Notes: generated by a model not told the origin, from the sequence alone. A stretch of 64,000 nt of DNA from Paenibacillus glycinis (GCF_009909185.1 NZ_JAAAMV010000036.1:1-64000), one strand, 5' to 3'; positions 42,953 to 52,659 are shown, counted from the first letter of the stretch. Translations and numbers: made by a program.

Positions 42953-43978
42953 TCAATCCGCTCCGACGCGACCTTGGAAAGGCTCGATGACCACCCGTCG
43001 CTTGTCGCGCGCGGAAGCAAGGCATGCCTCGATGACCCGTATCGTTCGCACGCCGTCCCAAGGACTGACCGGTTCCGGCTCGCCGTAAAGCGCCGCTCTC
43101 GCGAACCTGTTCAACAGCAGCAGCTGCTGGTTGCCGCGCTCGAACGGTTCGATCCGCATCTCGCCGCGCACGGTAACCTGAATGTCAGGGCTCAAATCGC
43201 TGCGAAGCGAGAATGCCGAAGGCAGCCGGATTGTCCCATGCGTGCCCCTGATTTCCAGCGTATTGGCGAAGTCCGCCCACAAGCCGCACTGAAACGTAAA
43301 AGCCGCGTCGCCAGGAAATTCGACGAGACCGGAAGCCATCATATCGACGCCGCCATGTTCCGGTGAAAATAACGCCTGCATCGTCGCAGCCGCCGGTTCC
43401 TTCTCCAACACGTAACGGGCGGCGCTCAGCAAGTAGCAGCCGATGTCGTACATGCCGCCGCCGCCCATCTCCTGACGGAATCGGATATCGCCCTCCATGG
43501 CGGAACGGTCCGATGTAAAGACGCCGTGAATGGCCCTCACCGAACCGATCTCGCCGGAATGGACGATTTCCTTGATCCGGTCGTAGCGCGGGTGATAGCG
43601 ATACATGACGTTCTCCTGAAAATGAACGCCGAACTGCTCGCAAGCCTCAACCATCTGGACCGCATCCCGCTCCGACACCGCCATCGGCTTCTCGACCAGC
43701 ACATGCTTGCCTGCCCGGGCGGCATGAATCGTCCATTCCCGGTGCATGTGATTCGGCAAAGGTACGTATACCGCATCGATGTTTGGATCGGCAAGCAGCT
43801 CCATGTAGCTGCCGTAAGCGTCCGGTATGCCATGCTTGTCTGCAAACGTCCGCGCTCTTGTTACATCGCGACTTGCAACAGCGGCGATCTCATGAGTGTC
43901 CGAGGACCGGACGGACGGAATAAACGCCTTCGCGGCAATTTGAGCGCACCCCATGATGCCCCAACGCAGCTTCCTCAC
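42953..43978 (-). CDS. Gfo/Idh/MocA-family dehydrogenase
   Basis: The 341-aa protein has a Rossmann N-domain (GIMGCAQIAAKAFIP), the conserved EKP motif (VLVEKPMAVS) and the catalytic-region GGGGMYDIGCYLLSAARYVL with D-x-x-x-Y, the arrangement seen in D-xylose/glucose-fructose oxidoreductase-like members. It oxidises or reduces a sugar or cyclitol with NAD(P). It is not part of the larger sugar operon at 46-58 kb and has no transporter beside it. Substrate unknown. Confidence 0.88.
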   Translation of the reverse strand: MRKLRWGIMGCAQIAAKAFIPSVRSSDTHEIAAVASRDVTRARTFADKHGIPDAYGSYMELLADPNIDAVYVPLPNHMHREWTIHAARAGKHVLVEKPMAVSERDAVQMVEACEQFGVHFQENVMYRYHPRYDRIKEIVHSGEIGSVRAIHGVFTSDRSAMEGDIRFRQEMGGGGMYDIGCYLLSAARYVLEKEPAAATMQALFSPEHGGVDMMASGLVEFPGDAAFTFQCGLWADFANTLEIRGTHGTIRLPSAFSLRSDLSPDIQVTVRGEMRIEPFERGNQQLLLLNRFARAALYGEPEPVSPWDGVRTIRVIEACLASARDKRRVVIEPFQGRVGAD

Positions 43979-44134
43979 CAGCTCGCCTCCAATTGGATGA
44001 TCAAAATGTTCGATCGGCGCATGCGGATTCTCTTCCGGATGTCCTACTTCAATTCAAGAGCAGCTGATCGATGTAACCAGCAGCCGAACAATCTTATCGA
44101 GCAATCGTATCCGCCGGCTCCACGGCAAGGGATA

Positions 44135-44803
44135 TCAGCGCGGAAAATATTTCCATTTCCCTTCGGAAACGACTTCGGCTGCTCCGTCGATCACTTTGAT
44201 GGCGGTCTGATCGTCAATCGCATATGTCGGCCCTTGCATCCCGGCGGCCCATCTCTCCGCGGCAGCCATGGTGTTTCCGGGCAGCAGCTCGTGATCCAGA
44301 TGCGGGAATATCGCAAAATCTACCAGACCCAGCGTTTCATCGCCGCCGTTGGGCGGAGTCCAGCCCACGAAGAGTTCCCCGATATTGGGCGCCATCACCA
44401 TACTCCCGGCGCTCATTCCCACATAAACGGCCTGCAGCGACGGCAAGAGCTCTGCCAGTCCGGACTGCCGCATCCAGTAGCTTAGGTAGAGGGCGTCCCC
44501 GCCCGACACCAGCAGGACTTCCGTCTCCCGCACCGCCGGCACCCAGCGTTCTTTGGCGATGCTTGGCAGCGCCGTGAGCTCCAGCACGCCGACGGACTTC
44601 CAGCCCAGGTCGACCATGGGATTCTCGGAATTCCCGCTGATGAACTGCCAGGCTTTGACGCCGGGTCCGACCCATGGATGTCCGTACATCGCGGTAGGGA
44701 TGCACAAGGCATTGCAGTCGGCGATCGGCTTGCCCAGCATGTCGACTAGCGCGTCGTGCATGCTTTTGTTATTCACGCCTGCAGAGGTGAGCAATAATTT
44801 CAT
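44135..44803 (-). CDS. Peptidase S51 family (dipeptidase E-like)
   Basis: The 222-aa protein begins MKLLLTSAGVNNKS and has the S51 nucleophile elbow GMSAGSM (S131) and a histidine in FPHLDHELL (H168). The fold is class I glutamine-amidotransferase-like. Family members hydrolyse N-terminal aspartyl dipeptides (PepE) or cyanophycin-derived dipeptides. The start ATG 44803 follows AAGGAG by eight bases. It has no clear operon partner. Confidence 0.83.
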   Translation of the reverse strand: MKLLLTSAGVNNKSMHDALVDMLGKPIADCNALCIPTAMYGHPWVGPGVKAWQFISGNSENPMVDLGWKSVGVLELTALPSIAKERWVPAVRETEVLLVSGGDALYLSYWMRQSGLAELLPSLQAVYVGMSAGSMVMAPNIGELFVGWTPPNGGDETLGLVDFAIFPHLDHELLPGNTMAAAERWAAGMQGPTYAIDDQTAIKVIDGAAEVVSEGKWKYFPR

Positions 44804-45011
44804 AACCCTCACTCCTTATCGTTGTGTGCGTCTTGTCGTTTATTCCGGTAGGCTTTCCAATGTAAGTTGCGTTTGTCAACTTCATCATTTCGCCCGTTGC
44901 CTAGGTGTTCGATAACAGGATTGAACTATCCTGCTCGTTACCTCGGTCTAATTCTTTTTTCTCACGACACCGTGGACGATAAAATAAGCCAATTTCTCCA
45001 TTCCAACCATG

Positions 45012-46064
45012 TCAGTTGCCGTAAGAAAGCTTGTCGCCATTCGCAAGCGGAGGAAGTTTGTCCATCCAGTGCTCATATTGGGCTACATTTACCATGTCCT
45101 TGTCATTTAAATAGTCCTTGTAGGTCTGTAAGTACTCCTTATCGGATGAAGTATCGTTCTGGCTATATTCCTCCAGCCATTGCCTGCCATCCTCTATGCG
45201 GTTCAATAGCAGATAAGCAGAAAGAAGCGAATCCAGACGCATCTCATTCGGCTCCTGCTTGAAGGCAAGTTGCCTGTTATGCAGCTCTTTTTCCCAGTAC
45301 TGTTGCGTCAATGACGCACTAACTTCATAATGGTCGGATTGCCATACGTACACGGCGTCGAGCGCGGGGGATAACGGCATTTGACCATAAGAAGGGAAGC
45401 CGAACAACTCGGGAACTCCTTTGGTTAGAGCAAAATCGAGTTCGATATTGTCTCGAATCGTTAGTTTGATCTCGTCATCGACCTCTTCGATAAGAATCGA
45501 ATATGGATCGGGGCGATTGTCTACGAGGTCAAAAAGAAATACAGCGTGGCCATTGTAAACTAAACCTGTCGACCAGGACTCTCCATCGGTTTGCCCGCCG
45601 GCGCCGCCTTCGAACGTGACCCCCTGCTCCTGACTGTCAAAAACAATCATGTCCTGCTTCATAATGGCAAAACGGGTGTAGTCAAACTCGCCCTCGTTCC
45701 AATATAGAACGGAGTATTTTTGACCATCTAAATCGAAAACATCCGTATGAATTGGCTTTTCGGGAATTCCTTCTGGTGCCACTTTCGAGTCAATCGTATT
45801 AGTACTGTCAGATACATCCAATGTCTTCTGTTCAGAAGCAGAACTATTGGCATCAGGCACAGTACCGGTTACTTTCTCCGCTTCCGGTTGGACGCCTGGA
45901 TCGACAACTTCCGTTGCAGGTCCAACTGTCGCTTGTATTTCGCTGCTAGTGGGATGACTATCGTTGTGTTTCGTAGACATTACCCCTGCTTTATCACTCG
46001 AACATGCGGCTAGAATACCAAGCAAAACCAACGAAATAACAAACCCTAGAATACTTACCTTCAT
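45012..46064 (-). CDS. Lipoprotein of unknown function
   Basis: The 350-aa protein starts MKVSILGFVISLVLLGILAAC, a lipoprotein signal with the lipobox LAAC. The following 70 residues are rich in T, S, P, D and V (a linker to the cell surface), then comes a beta-rich domain and a charged helical end (LLSAYLLLNRIEDGRQWLEEY). I do not recognise the family. ATG 46064 is preceded by AGGGGATT; an upstream TTG also opens the frame. Base composition is lower in GC than most of the window. It is a single gene between the S51 peptidase and an MFS gene, with a 290-base gap upstream. Confidence 0.75.
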   Translation of the reverse strand: MKVSILGFVISLVLLGILAACSSDKAGVMSTKHNDSHPTSSEIQATVGPATEVVDPGVQPEAEKVTGTVPDANSSASEQKTLDVSDSTNTIDSKVAPEGIPEKPIHTDVFDLDGQKYSVLYWNEGEFDYTRFAIMKQDMIVFDSQEQGVTFEGGAGGQTDGESWSTGLVYNGHAVFLFDLVDNRPDPYSILIEEVDDEIKLTIRDNIELDFALTKGVPELFGFPSYGQMPLSPALDAVYVWQSDHYEVSASLTQQYWEKELHNRQLAFKQEPNEMRLDSLLSAYLLLNRIEDGRQWLEEYSQNDTSSDKEYLQTYKDYLNDKDMVNVAQYEHWMDKLPPLANGDKLSYGN

Positions 46065-46094
46065 GAGGAATCCCCTTTTTTTGTTGGGTAACAC

Positions 46095-46381
46095 ATTTTA
46101 CAACTATCATAGCACTTCAACTAGCAATTGGTAACCGAAGCAAACCGGCCAATTAAAAACCGTCCTTAATCGATAGAGGTCCTTATCGCCCCGGATTGGA
46201 TGACTACCCGCAACTGCTATTAAATTGAGAGAAAGCAACCGATCTTGTGACCGGCTGCCTCCGCATGTCGCTATAAAACTAACGTACCCGGTTAGGCAAG
46301 AGGTCTGTCCCTCGCCGGATATTTTACTTCGACCAGTATAGAATTAATTCAAATCGGATCCGGGGGTAACGGCATCCGGCT
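46095..46381. other. Non-coding gap holding the MFS terminator
   Basis: No gene is seen. The only structure is a hairpin at 46235-46258 (minus strand stem GCAGCCGGTC/GATCGGTTGC with two G-U pairs) that runs into TTTCTCTC. It probably ends the MFS transcript. Confidence 0.5.
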
Positions 46382-47629
46382 TCACAGCTGCGCTTCTTCG
46401 CGCTTATGGCCTCCATACTCCAGTTCATTCGAATGCTTGCGGGCGCTTCGCCAAATCGAGAGGAACAGGAGCGCGAAGCCCGCCACGCCGAGCAGCGACG
46501 TCGCGGCGCTGATCCGGTACATCGCATGCGCGCCGAGATGCTGGAAGATCCAACCGCCGGTAACGCCTGCCGCGATCCCGGATACCCCTCCCCAGCTCAG
46601 CGCGTACACCGCTTGACCCGAAGCGCGAAATTCCTTCGGAACGAGCAGGACGGTCAGCTGCGTCCCGACGTAATAATAGCCCGCGAACGTCAGGCAGTGC
46701 ATCGCTTGAATGAAGATGATCTGATACGGGGTTGCCGCGACCGACATGAGAAACCAGCGCAGCGCGTACAGCAGGCTTACGACCGCCAGACATAGGATCA
46801 TCGCGCGCTGGCTTTTCCGAAGATAACGGTCGAACAGCAGGTAGACCGGGATCTCGAAAATCGAAGAGAGAAAAGCGGACCAGCCGATGAGCGCGTTTTT
46901 GCCTCCCAGATCGGAGATATAGATGGAAACGAACGTATTGTTCATCGAGTTCGGAATCGAGATAAGAACGCCGATGACAAGGAACAGCATGAACGGCTTG
47001 TTCGCCCAGATCTGACCATAGCCGGTCGGAGCGCCCTTCCGGTTATTCGCCGCGCCTCCGCGGGGCAGCCGCAAGGCCAGAACAATGGAGACGAGCATCA
47101 TCAAGCCGTACACGATCCACAGCCTTCGAATGGCCAGATGCTCGATCACCGGCCCCGTGGCTACCGCCATGACCGCCCAACCGAGCGACCCCCACAACCG
47201 GAACGCGCCGAATTTCTTCCCCGTCTGCTCGGCCACGTCCAAGATGAGGCTGTTGCTTTGCGAGAACAACGGAGTTTGGAAGAAGAAATAAAGCAGCATG
47301 AACGCGAAAATCAGATAACCCGCCTGGACCGAGAAAACGATTTGCATGACCGCCGCATTGCCGATCAGCAGGATCAGCAGCACCCGCCTGGCATTCTCGA
47401 GCCGGTCGCTCCAATAGCCCCAGAAGGGGTTGGCCAGCAGCGAGATGAACGGACCGCCGGCGAGCAGCAGGCCGATCGTAAAGCTGGACATGCCGGTTTC
47501 CTTCAGATACAGCGGGAAGAACGTGCTGTAAATCGCGATCGCCCCGTAGATGAAGAAGTTGAACGTTTTAATGAAGCCCAGCGAGTGTTTGGCGGACAAC
47601 GAAGAAGATGACATGAACGTTTGCTCCAT
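46382..47629 (-). CDS. MFS transporter
   Basis: The 415-aa protein has twelve hydrophobic segments and the layout of the MFS_1-like group (YwbF/HcaT-like: GYWSDRLENARRVLL after helix 2). It is a secondary transporter for a sugar, nucleoside or aromatic acid. The gene follows the BadF-type kinase, but a terminator lies between, so it may be a separate unit. ATG 47629 abuts its AGGAAAGG site, and ATG 47614 would have better spacing; the choice is uncertain. Its nearness to the sugar regulon suggests a carbohydrate cargo. Confidence 0.85.
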   Translation of the reverse strand: MEQTFMSSSSLSAKHSLGFIKTFNFFIYGAIAIYSTFFPLYLKETGMSSFTIGLLLAGGPFISLLANPFWGYWSDRLENARRVLLILLIGNAAVMQIVFSVQAGYLIFAFMLLYFFFQTPLFSQSNSLILDVAEQTGKKFGAFRLWGSLGWAVMAVATGPVIEHLAIRRLWIVYGLMMLVSIVLALRLPRGGAANNRKGAPTGYGQIWANKPFMLFLVIGVLISIPNSMNNTFVSIYISDLGGKNALIGWSAFLSSIFEIPVYLLFDRYLRKSQRAMILCLAVVSLLYALRWFLMSVAATPYQIIFIQAMHCLTFAGYYYVGTQLTVLLVPKEFRASGQAVYALSWGGVSGIAAGVTGGWIFQHLGAHAMYRISAATSLLGVAGFALLFLSIWRSARKHSNELEYGGHKREEAQL

Positions 47630-47801
47630 CCTTTCCTGCTGACGAACTTGTTATGGCCGGCTTTCGCCGCCGCCGGATGGCGGTCTCGTGCCGGTTCGGA
47701 ACCGCGCAGCCGATCGACCGTGGCGGCGCGGCTTATTCCGCTGCCCGGCATTCCCCACTCTTTCTCTGTCGAGCGTTCTGTTTCCTTCATGGCCGCGAGA
47801 T

Positions 47802-47833
47802 CAAAAAAAGAAGCCGCAGATGAAATCCGCAGC
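47802..47833 (-). terminator. Terminator after the BadF-type kinase gene
   Basis: Stem GCTGCGGAT / ATCTGCGGC (two G-U pairs) is followed on the minus strand by TTCTTTTTTT. It lies 54 bases past the kinase stop and probably ends the long sugar operon. Confidence 0.75.
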
Positions 47834-47886
47834 TCCGGGAGGCTCATAGTATCCGCATGTTCGGGTCCGGCGTTCCGAATCCGCCG

Positions 47887-48867
47887 TTAGGCTTGATATC
47901 CGCCGTACGCTTCGAAGCGTCGGAGCATCGTATCCGTCGCCGGGATCCCCAGCCGGTCCATGGCCAATAAGACGGCCCCGTAGACGGGCGCCATTTTCGG
48001 GATGATGAATTCGAAGCGCTCGTTCTCTTCCGCGATCTTCTCGCGCATGGCCGCCAGCAGATGCGGATTGCGGCCTTCCTGCACGACGCTGCCGACCGTT
48101 ACGATCCGAATCGCGTCGCCGGGGAAGCCGCCCAGTCGGCGTATCACCGAATTCGCGCCGCGGCCCAGCTCCTCGCCCGCCCGCCGAAGCAGCCGGATGG
48201 CCAGCTCGTCGCCCTCGTCCGCCGCTTCGTGGAGCACGATCGTCAAGCTCCCGGGAACCTGCTCGATATCCTGATCGAGGAAATGGTCGAATACCTGCCC
48301 CATGTCGGCAAAACCGAGATGCTTCGCCACTTTATCCGGGAGGATCGACGGAGCTTCCCGCAGATCCCAGGAGCGGACCGCATGGCTGAAGGTTTCCTTG
48401 GCCATATCGCCGCCGCCGGTCCGGTCGCCGAACAAATGCCCGAAGCCGCCGGTCTGGACCGTCAACCCTTCCCGGTTCCGCCCCGCCGCGTTCGTGCCGC
48501 TTCCGCAGATCAGCACGACGCCGACGTTATCCGGCGTTCCCGCGCGCAATCCCTCGTACGTATCGCATACGACGTCCCAGTTCGGAAAAGGCAGCCCCGC
48601 CAAGCCCGGGCGGAGAATCCGAAAATCCTTCTCCCGGTCGGCACCCGCCAATCCGTACTGCACATAATCGATATCCGCTTCGTTCAATCCGGCCTGCTCG
48701 AGCGCCATCATGGCGGACTTCCGTATATTCGCGATCGCTTCGTCGATGCCCGGAACCTGATGATTCCCGCAGCCCGCCAGCCCGCGCCCGAGCAGCCGGC
48801 CCTCTTCGTCCGCGATCACCGCGAACGTCTTGCTGTTGCCTCCGTCCACGCCCATGATATAAGCCAT
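47887..48867 (-). CDS. BadF/BadG-type N-acetylhexosamine kinase-like protein
   Basis: This 326-aa ASKHA-fold protein starts MAYIMGVDGGNSKTFAVIAD (phosphate-1 loop) and has ICGSGTNAAGRN and GGFGHLFGDRTGGGDMAKE (phosphate-2 and adenosine regions). These place it in the BadF/BadG/BcrA/BcrD ATPase family, which includes N-acetylglucosamine kinases. It is likely a cytoplasmic sugar kinase. I chose ATG 48867, nine bases after GAAGGAG; an upstream ATG lacks a site. It lies 119 bases after the gamma-glutamyltransferase-like gene and is the last gene before a terminator. Confidence 0.83.
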   Translation of the reverse strand: MAYIMGVDGGNSKTFAVIADEEGRLLGRGLAGCGNHQVPGIDEAIANIRKSAMMALEQAGLNEADIDYVQYGLAGADREKDFRILRPGLAGLPFPNWDVVCDTYEGLRAGTPDNVGVVLICGSGTNAAGRNREGLTVQTGGFGHLFGDRTGGGDMAKETFSHAVRSWDLREAPSILPDKVAKHLGFADMGQVFDHFLDQDIEQVPGSLTIVLHEAADEGDELAIRLLRRAGEELGRGANSVIRRLGGFPGDAIRIVTVGSVVQEGRNPHLLAAMREKIAEENERFEFIIPKMAPVYGAVLLAMDRLGIPATDTMLRRFEAYGGYQA

Positions 48868-48985
48868 ATGCTCCGTCTCCTTCTTCATAGACTTCATCCT
48901 CTTGCCAGCGTCGCGCTGCCGGCGCGGCCCTGCTTCTCCGGGCAAGGATCCGAGGCCGCAGGCGGATGGCTCCCCTTGCGGCGAG

Positions 48986-50593
48986 CTACCAGGCGGCGAC
49001 TTCGCCGTCCGCCCGCGGTTCCGTTCCCCCCGCCAGCACGCCGCTGACCGGATCCCGCCAGATGATCTGTCCTCTGCCGAACATCCCGGAATCGACTGCC
49101 CGCTGCACGGTATGCCCCCTTCTGGCCAGCGCTTGGGCCAAATAATCCGGGAATTGGGGCTCGACCTCGATGATCTTCTCCCGGAGCCACCGCCATCTCG
49201 GCGCGTCCAAGGCCGCCTGCGGGTTCAAGCCGAATTCGATCGTGTTGAGCAGAATCTGCACATGCGCTTGCGGCTGAATCGAACCGCACATGACGCCGAA
49301 GGGACCGACGGGGACGCCGTTCTTGGTCAGAAAGCCGGGAATGATCGTGTGGAACGTCTTCTTGCCCGGCGCCAGGACATTCGGATGCTCCGGGTCCAAG
49401 GAGAAGCCCGAGCCGCGATTCTGCATGCAAATCCCGGTGCCGGGAATGACGACGCCGGCCCCGAAATCGCCCGCGTGGCTTTGAATGAACGACACCATGT
49501 TGCCCTCGCCGTCCGCCGCGGCCAAGTAAACCGTCCCGCCCTTCGGCGGTTCGCCCGGCTCGGGAACAAGCGCCCGCTCCCCGATCAAGGCTCTTCGCTC
49601 GTCGGCGTAGGCGTCCGATAGCAGCGCTTCTACGGAGACGCGCATCGCTCGCGGATCCGTGATGTACTTTAGCCCGTCCGCGAAGGCCAGCTTCACCGCT
49701 TCGATCTGCTTGTGGTACGTCTCGACCGTATCCTTCGCCGCGAAATCGAAGCCCTTCAATATGTTCAGCGCGATCAGCGCCACCAGTCCTTGGCCGTTCG
49801 GCGGAATTTCCCACACCTCGTACCCCTTGTAATCGACGTGAATCGGCTCTACCCATTCGGGCTCGTATGCCGCCAGGTCCGATTTCCGGAGATACCCGCC
49901 CCGCTCCCGGAAGTGCAGATCGATCCGGTCCGCCAGCTCGCCTCGGTAGAAGGATTCCGCCTTCGTCTCCGCGATCGAACGAAGCGTACGCGCATGCGCC
50001 CCGGAGCGCCATATTTCCCCGGCGGCTGGCGCTCTGCCTTCGGGCGCGAACGTGTCGAACCACGGTTCGAACAAGTCGTCCTGCAGATCGCCGATGTTCC
50101 GGAACCCGTCGGCCCAATATCTCGCGATCGTCGGAGAAACCGGAAATCCCTGCTCCGCATAATCGATCGCCGGCTGCAGCACGTCCGTCAAGGGAAGCCG
50201 GCCGAACCGCTCGGACAGCGCGGCCCAGGCAGCCGGCGTGCCCGGCACCGTTACCGGAACCATGCCATAGGCCGGCATTCGCTCCAGTCCCTGCGCTTTG
50301 ACTTGCTCGAGCGAGATCGCCGCGGGGGACGGTCCGCTCGCATTCAATCCGTGCAGCTTCCCTTCGGCCCACACGATGGCGAACGTATCGCCCCCGATGC
50401 TGTTCGAGTTCGGTTCGACGACCGTCAGGCAGGCCGCCGCCGCGATCGCCGCGTCGATGGCGTTCCCGCCCTTCTTGAGCATGTCGAGCCCGGCCTGTGC
50501 GGCAAGCGGCTGGGACGTGGCGACCATGCCTTTGCGTCCGTATGTCGTCATGCGCTGCGACGGATAGGGGTTATATAACGGTTCGAATGGCAT
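48986..50593 (-). CDS. Gamma-glutamyltransferase-family protein (YwrD type)
   Basis: The 535-aa protein is close in length and N-terminus to Bacillus YwrD. The autoprocessing nucleophile threonine is visible in PKGGTVYLAAAD (T354), and the C-terminal half carries GSGFSLDPEHPN and GVMCGSIQPQAHVQIL. No signal peptide is present, so it would act in the cytoplasm, unlike secreted Ggt. The family cleaves gamma-glutamyl or N-acyl amide bonds. It begins three bases after the Gfo/Idh stop, so it is fully embedded in a sugar-catabolism operon. This location is unusual and suggests an amide-linked or glutamylated glycoside intermediate, though that is inference. Confidence 0.85.
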   Translation of the reverse strand: MPFEPLYNPYPSQRMTTYGRKGMVATSQPLAAQAGLDMLKKGGNAIDAAIAAAACLTVVEPNSNSIGGDTFAIVWAEGKLHGLNASGPSPAAISLEQVKAQGLERMPAYGMVPVTVPGTPAAWAALSERFGRLPLTDVLQPAIDYAEQGFPVSPTIARYWADGFRNIGDLQDDLFEPWFDTFAPEGRAPAAGEIWRSGAHARTLRSIAETKAESFYRGELADRIDLHFRERGGYLRKSDLAAYEPEWVEPIHVDYKGYEVWEIPPNGQGLVALIALNILKGFDFAAKDTVETYHKQIEAVKLAFADGLKYITDPRAMRVSVEALLSDAYADERRALIGERALVPEPGEPPKGGTVYLAAADGEGNMVSFIQSHAGDFGAGVVIPGTGICMQNRGSGFSLDPEHPNVLAPGKKTFHTIIPGFLTKNGVPVGPFGVMCGSIQPQAHVQILLNTIEFGLNPQAALDAPRWRWLREKIIEVEPQFPDYLAQALARRGHTVQRAVDSGMFGRGQIIWRDPVSGVLAGGTEPRADGEVAAW

Positions 50594-50596
50594 GAT

Positions 50597-51727
50597 TCAA
50601 CTCTCCCTCCGAATCGTGGTCGGCGATTGCTCCGCCACTTCCTCGGCGGTTACTTCACGGTCCAGTCGAGCGGATAGATACATGCCCTCGCTGATGAGCA
50701 TGGTCTTGAGCGCGATCTCCGCGGTAGGCAGCAGTTTGACTCTGCCCTGCAGCGCGGCTGCCCAATGCTTGGCGGAGGACTCGTAGGCGTCCTCGTCCGG
50801 GTTCAGGCGGCGCCGGCGCTCGCGCATGGCGGCCAGGTCGAGCGTGCTGTCGAAATCCATGTCGTCGATCGTCGAGTGGAAACCGAACCCCGACTTGGAA
50901 TGAATGTCCGAATACGCCGGCAGGCGGATGCCGCCCTGCGATCCGACGATGCTGCTGCCTTCGAGGCCGCCCATATGCAGCGACCACGCTTCGATGATAT
51001 CCATGGAGACGCCGCCTTCGAACCGGACGAAGCCCATGGCGGACTCCTCCACGTCGAAAGCGCTTTCTTCCCTGCGCTTGCGGTCCATGTCCATCTCCTG
51101 GTAGAGGCACCCGGATATTCGCTTCACCTCCGGCATATCGAGCAGATAGAGCATCTGCGCGATATGATACACGCCCATGTCGAGGAGAGCCCCGCCGCTC
51201 GCCGTGTCCTTCCGGGTAAAGAAGCGGGTGCCGTACCCGTCGACGAACGGCCGCCCGCGCCGCCGGAAGCCGGTAGACCGGGCATGATAGAGCCGGCCGA
51301 GCCGACCGGCGTCGATCAGCGTTTTGGCTGCCTTGGTCTCGTCGCGGTACAGCGTGCCGAGCTGGACGTGCAGCATTTTGCCGCATGCCTTCGCCATGCT
51401 AGCCATGGCTTCGCCGTCGCGGTAAGTGCCGGCGATGGGCTTCTCGCAATAGACGTGCTTCCCTGCCTGCAGCGCGGCGATCGTCGCCACCGCATGAAGG
51501 TTGTTGTGCAAGCACACGTCCACGGCGGCCACATCGTCGCGGCGCAGCATCTCCCTGTAATCGGCGTATACGCCCGGAATGCCGTATTGCTCCGCCACCC
51601 GGCGCGCTTCCTGTTCATTGATATCGCATACGGCCGCGATTTCGACGCCTTCGATGGACGCGTATTGCTCGATATGATGCTTGCCGATCAGGCCGACGCC
51701 GATGATCCCGATTTTGACCGTCTCCAT
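50597..51727 (-). CDS. Gfo/Idh/MocA-family dehydrogenase
   Basis: The 376-aa protein has the NAD(P) motif IGIIGVGLIGKHHIEQY, the EKP motif (YCEKPIAGTYR) and GGALLDMGVYHIAQMLYLL with D-x-x-x-H, the classical catalytic layout of inositol/sugar dehydrogenases. It oxidises a sugar or cyclitol. It lies 12 bases after the isomerase gene and three bases before the gamma-glutamyltransferase-like gene. The isomerase-dehydrogenase pair is common in pathways for inositols, keto-sugars or modified hexoses. Confidence 0.9.
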   Translation of the reverse strand: METVKIGIIGVGLIGKHHIEQYASIEGVEIAAVCDINEQEARRVAEQYGIPGVYADYREMLRRDDVAAVDVCLHNNLHAVATIAALQAGKHVYCEKPIAGTYRDGEAMASMAKACGKMLHVQLGTLYRDETKAAKTLIDAGRLGRLYHARSTGFRRRGRPFVDGYGTRFFTRKDTASGGALLDMGVYHIAQMLYLLDMPEVKRISGCLYQEMDMDRKRREESAFDVEESAMGFVRFEGGVSMDIIEAWSLHMGGLEGSSIVGSQGGIRLPAYSDIHSKSGFGFHSTIDDMDFDSTLDLAAMRERRRRLNPDEDAYESSAKHWAAALQGRVKLLPTAEIALKTMLISEGMYLSARLDREVTAEEVAEQSPTTIRRES

Positions 51728-51739
51728 AGTCGCTCCCCC

Positions 51740-52540
51740 TCAGGATTCGGCCCTGTGATAGAACAGCCTTCTCACAGCCGCCAGCATCCATTCGATTTCC
51801 TCGTACTGATTCGCCTCGGCATTGTATTCGATCGCCCAATAACCGCGGTAGCCCGCCTGCTCCAAAGCCCGGACCGAGACGCCGGCTTCCCCGCCGATCA
51901 CGGTCTTCGCGTCGACGTGCGCATGCACCGTCCATGGCGCCACGATCTCGTCCCCGCCGGCATGCTCGGGCTTCCAGCGCTTCAAATGCAGCAGGATGCC
52001 GAAGTTGGGGCGATCCACCGCTTCGGCGATCCGCTTGAGCAGATGCGGATTCAGCGCCGCGCCCATGTGATTCTCGGGACCGACCGTATAGCCGAATTCC
52101 GCGCCCCTGTCGCAATATTCCCGGTAACGCTTGACGATATAGTCGAAATCCCGCTCGTCGATCTCCTCCGTCTGGTTCGTGCAGATGTCGATCCGAACGG
52201 TCTTGGCCCCAAGCATCTCGGAGGCGCGCAAATGAAGCAGCGCGTTCCGGTACAGCCGTTCGCGCCGCGCCGGGTCCGGGTCGACGAGATGCACGCCGTC
52301 GAGCGCGATGTTCGCGACGGTCAGCCCCCGGTCGTCGACGGCCTTCCGAATCTTGCGAATATAATCCTCGTCCGGCAGGATCACGAGTCCGTCGTCGTTC
52401 CCGCTGGCGAAAAAACCGTTCCACAGATCGACGGCATCCAGCCGGTAACGGAACTTCGCCGACTCGAGATACCCGAATATATCCATGATGCCCGCCTGCC
52501 TGGAGTTATGGAACGAATACCCTCCGATGGACAGCTTCAT
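51740..52540 (-). CDS. Sugar phosphate isomerase/epimerase (TIM barrel)
   Basis: This 266-aa protein belongs to the xylose-isomerase-like TIM barrel family: metal-ligand segments include GPENHMGAALNP, HAHVDAKTVIGG and WAIEYNAEANQYEE near the C-terminus. Members interconvert keto- and aldo- or inosose-type sugars. It follows the solute-binding gene after a 119-base gap that contains a long hairpin, and it precedes a Gfo/Idh dehydrogenase on the same strand. Confidence 0.88.
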   Translation of the reverse strand: MKLSIGGYSFHNSRQAGIMDIFGYLESAKFRYRLDAVDLWNGFFASGNDDGLVILPDEDYIRKIRKAVDDRGLTVANIALDGVHLVDPDPARRERLYRNALLHLRASEMLGAKTVRIDICTNQTEEIDERDFDYIVKRYREYCDRGAEFGYTVGPENHMGAALNPHLLKRIAEAVDRPNFGILLHLKRWKPEHAGGDEIVAPWTVHAHVDAKTVIGGEAGVSVRALEQAGYRGYWAIEYNAEANQYEEIEWMLAAVRRLFYHRAES

Positions 52541-52570
52541 CTATGCTCACGCTCCTCTTACGTGCGTTGC

Positions 52571-52630
52571 GTTCGCGAATGCGCGCCGGGAAGGCCGGAA
52601 AGTCCGGTCCGCCCTCCGCGCACGCGAAAC
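52571..52630 (-). other. Intercistronic hairpin after solute-binding gene
   Basis: Nested arms (GTTCGCG with CGCGAAAC outside, TGCGCG with CGCGCA inside, CCGGA/TCCGG at the tip) make a long GC-rich stem just after the solute-binding gene. No T run follows. It probably protects the 3' end of the solute-binding transcript, as known for other ABC operons. Confidence 0.5.
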
Positions 52631-52659
52631 CTTACCCGAATTTATGATTGCGATTCGCG

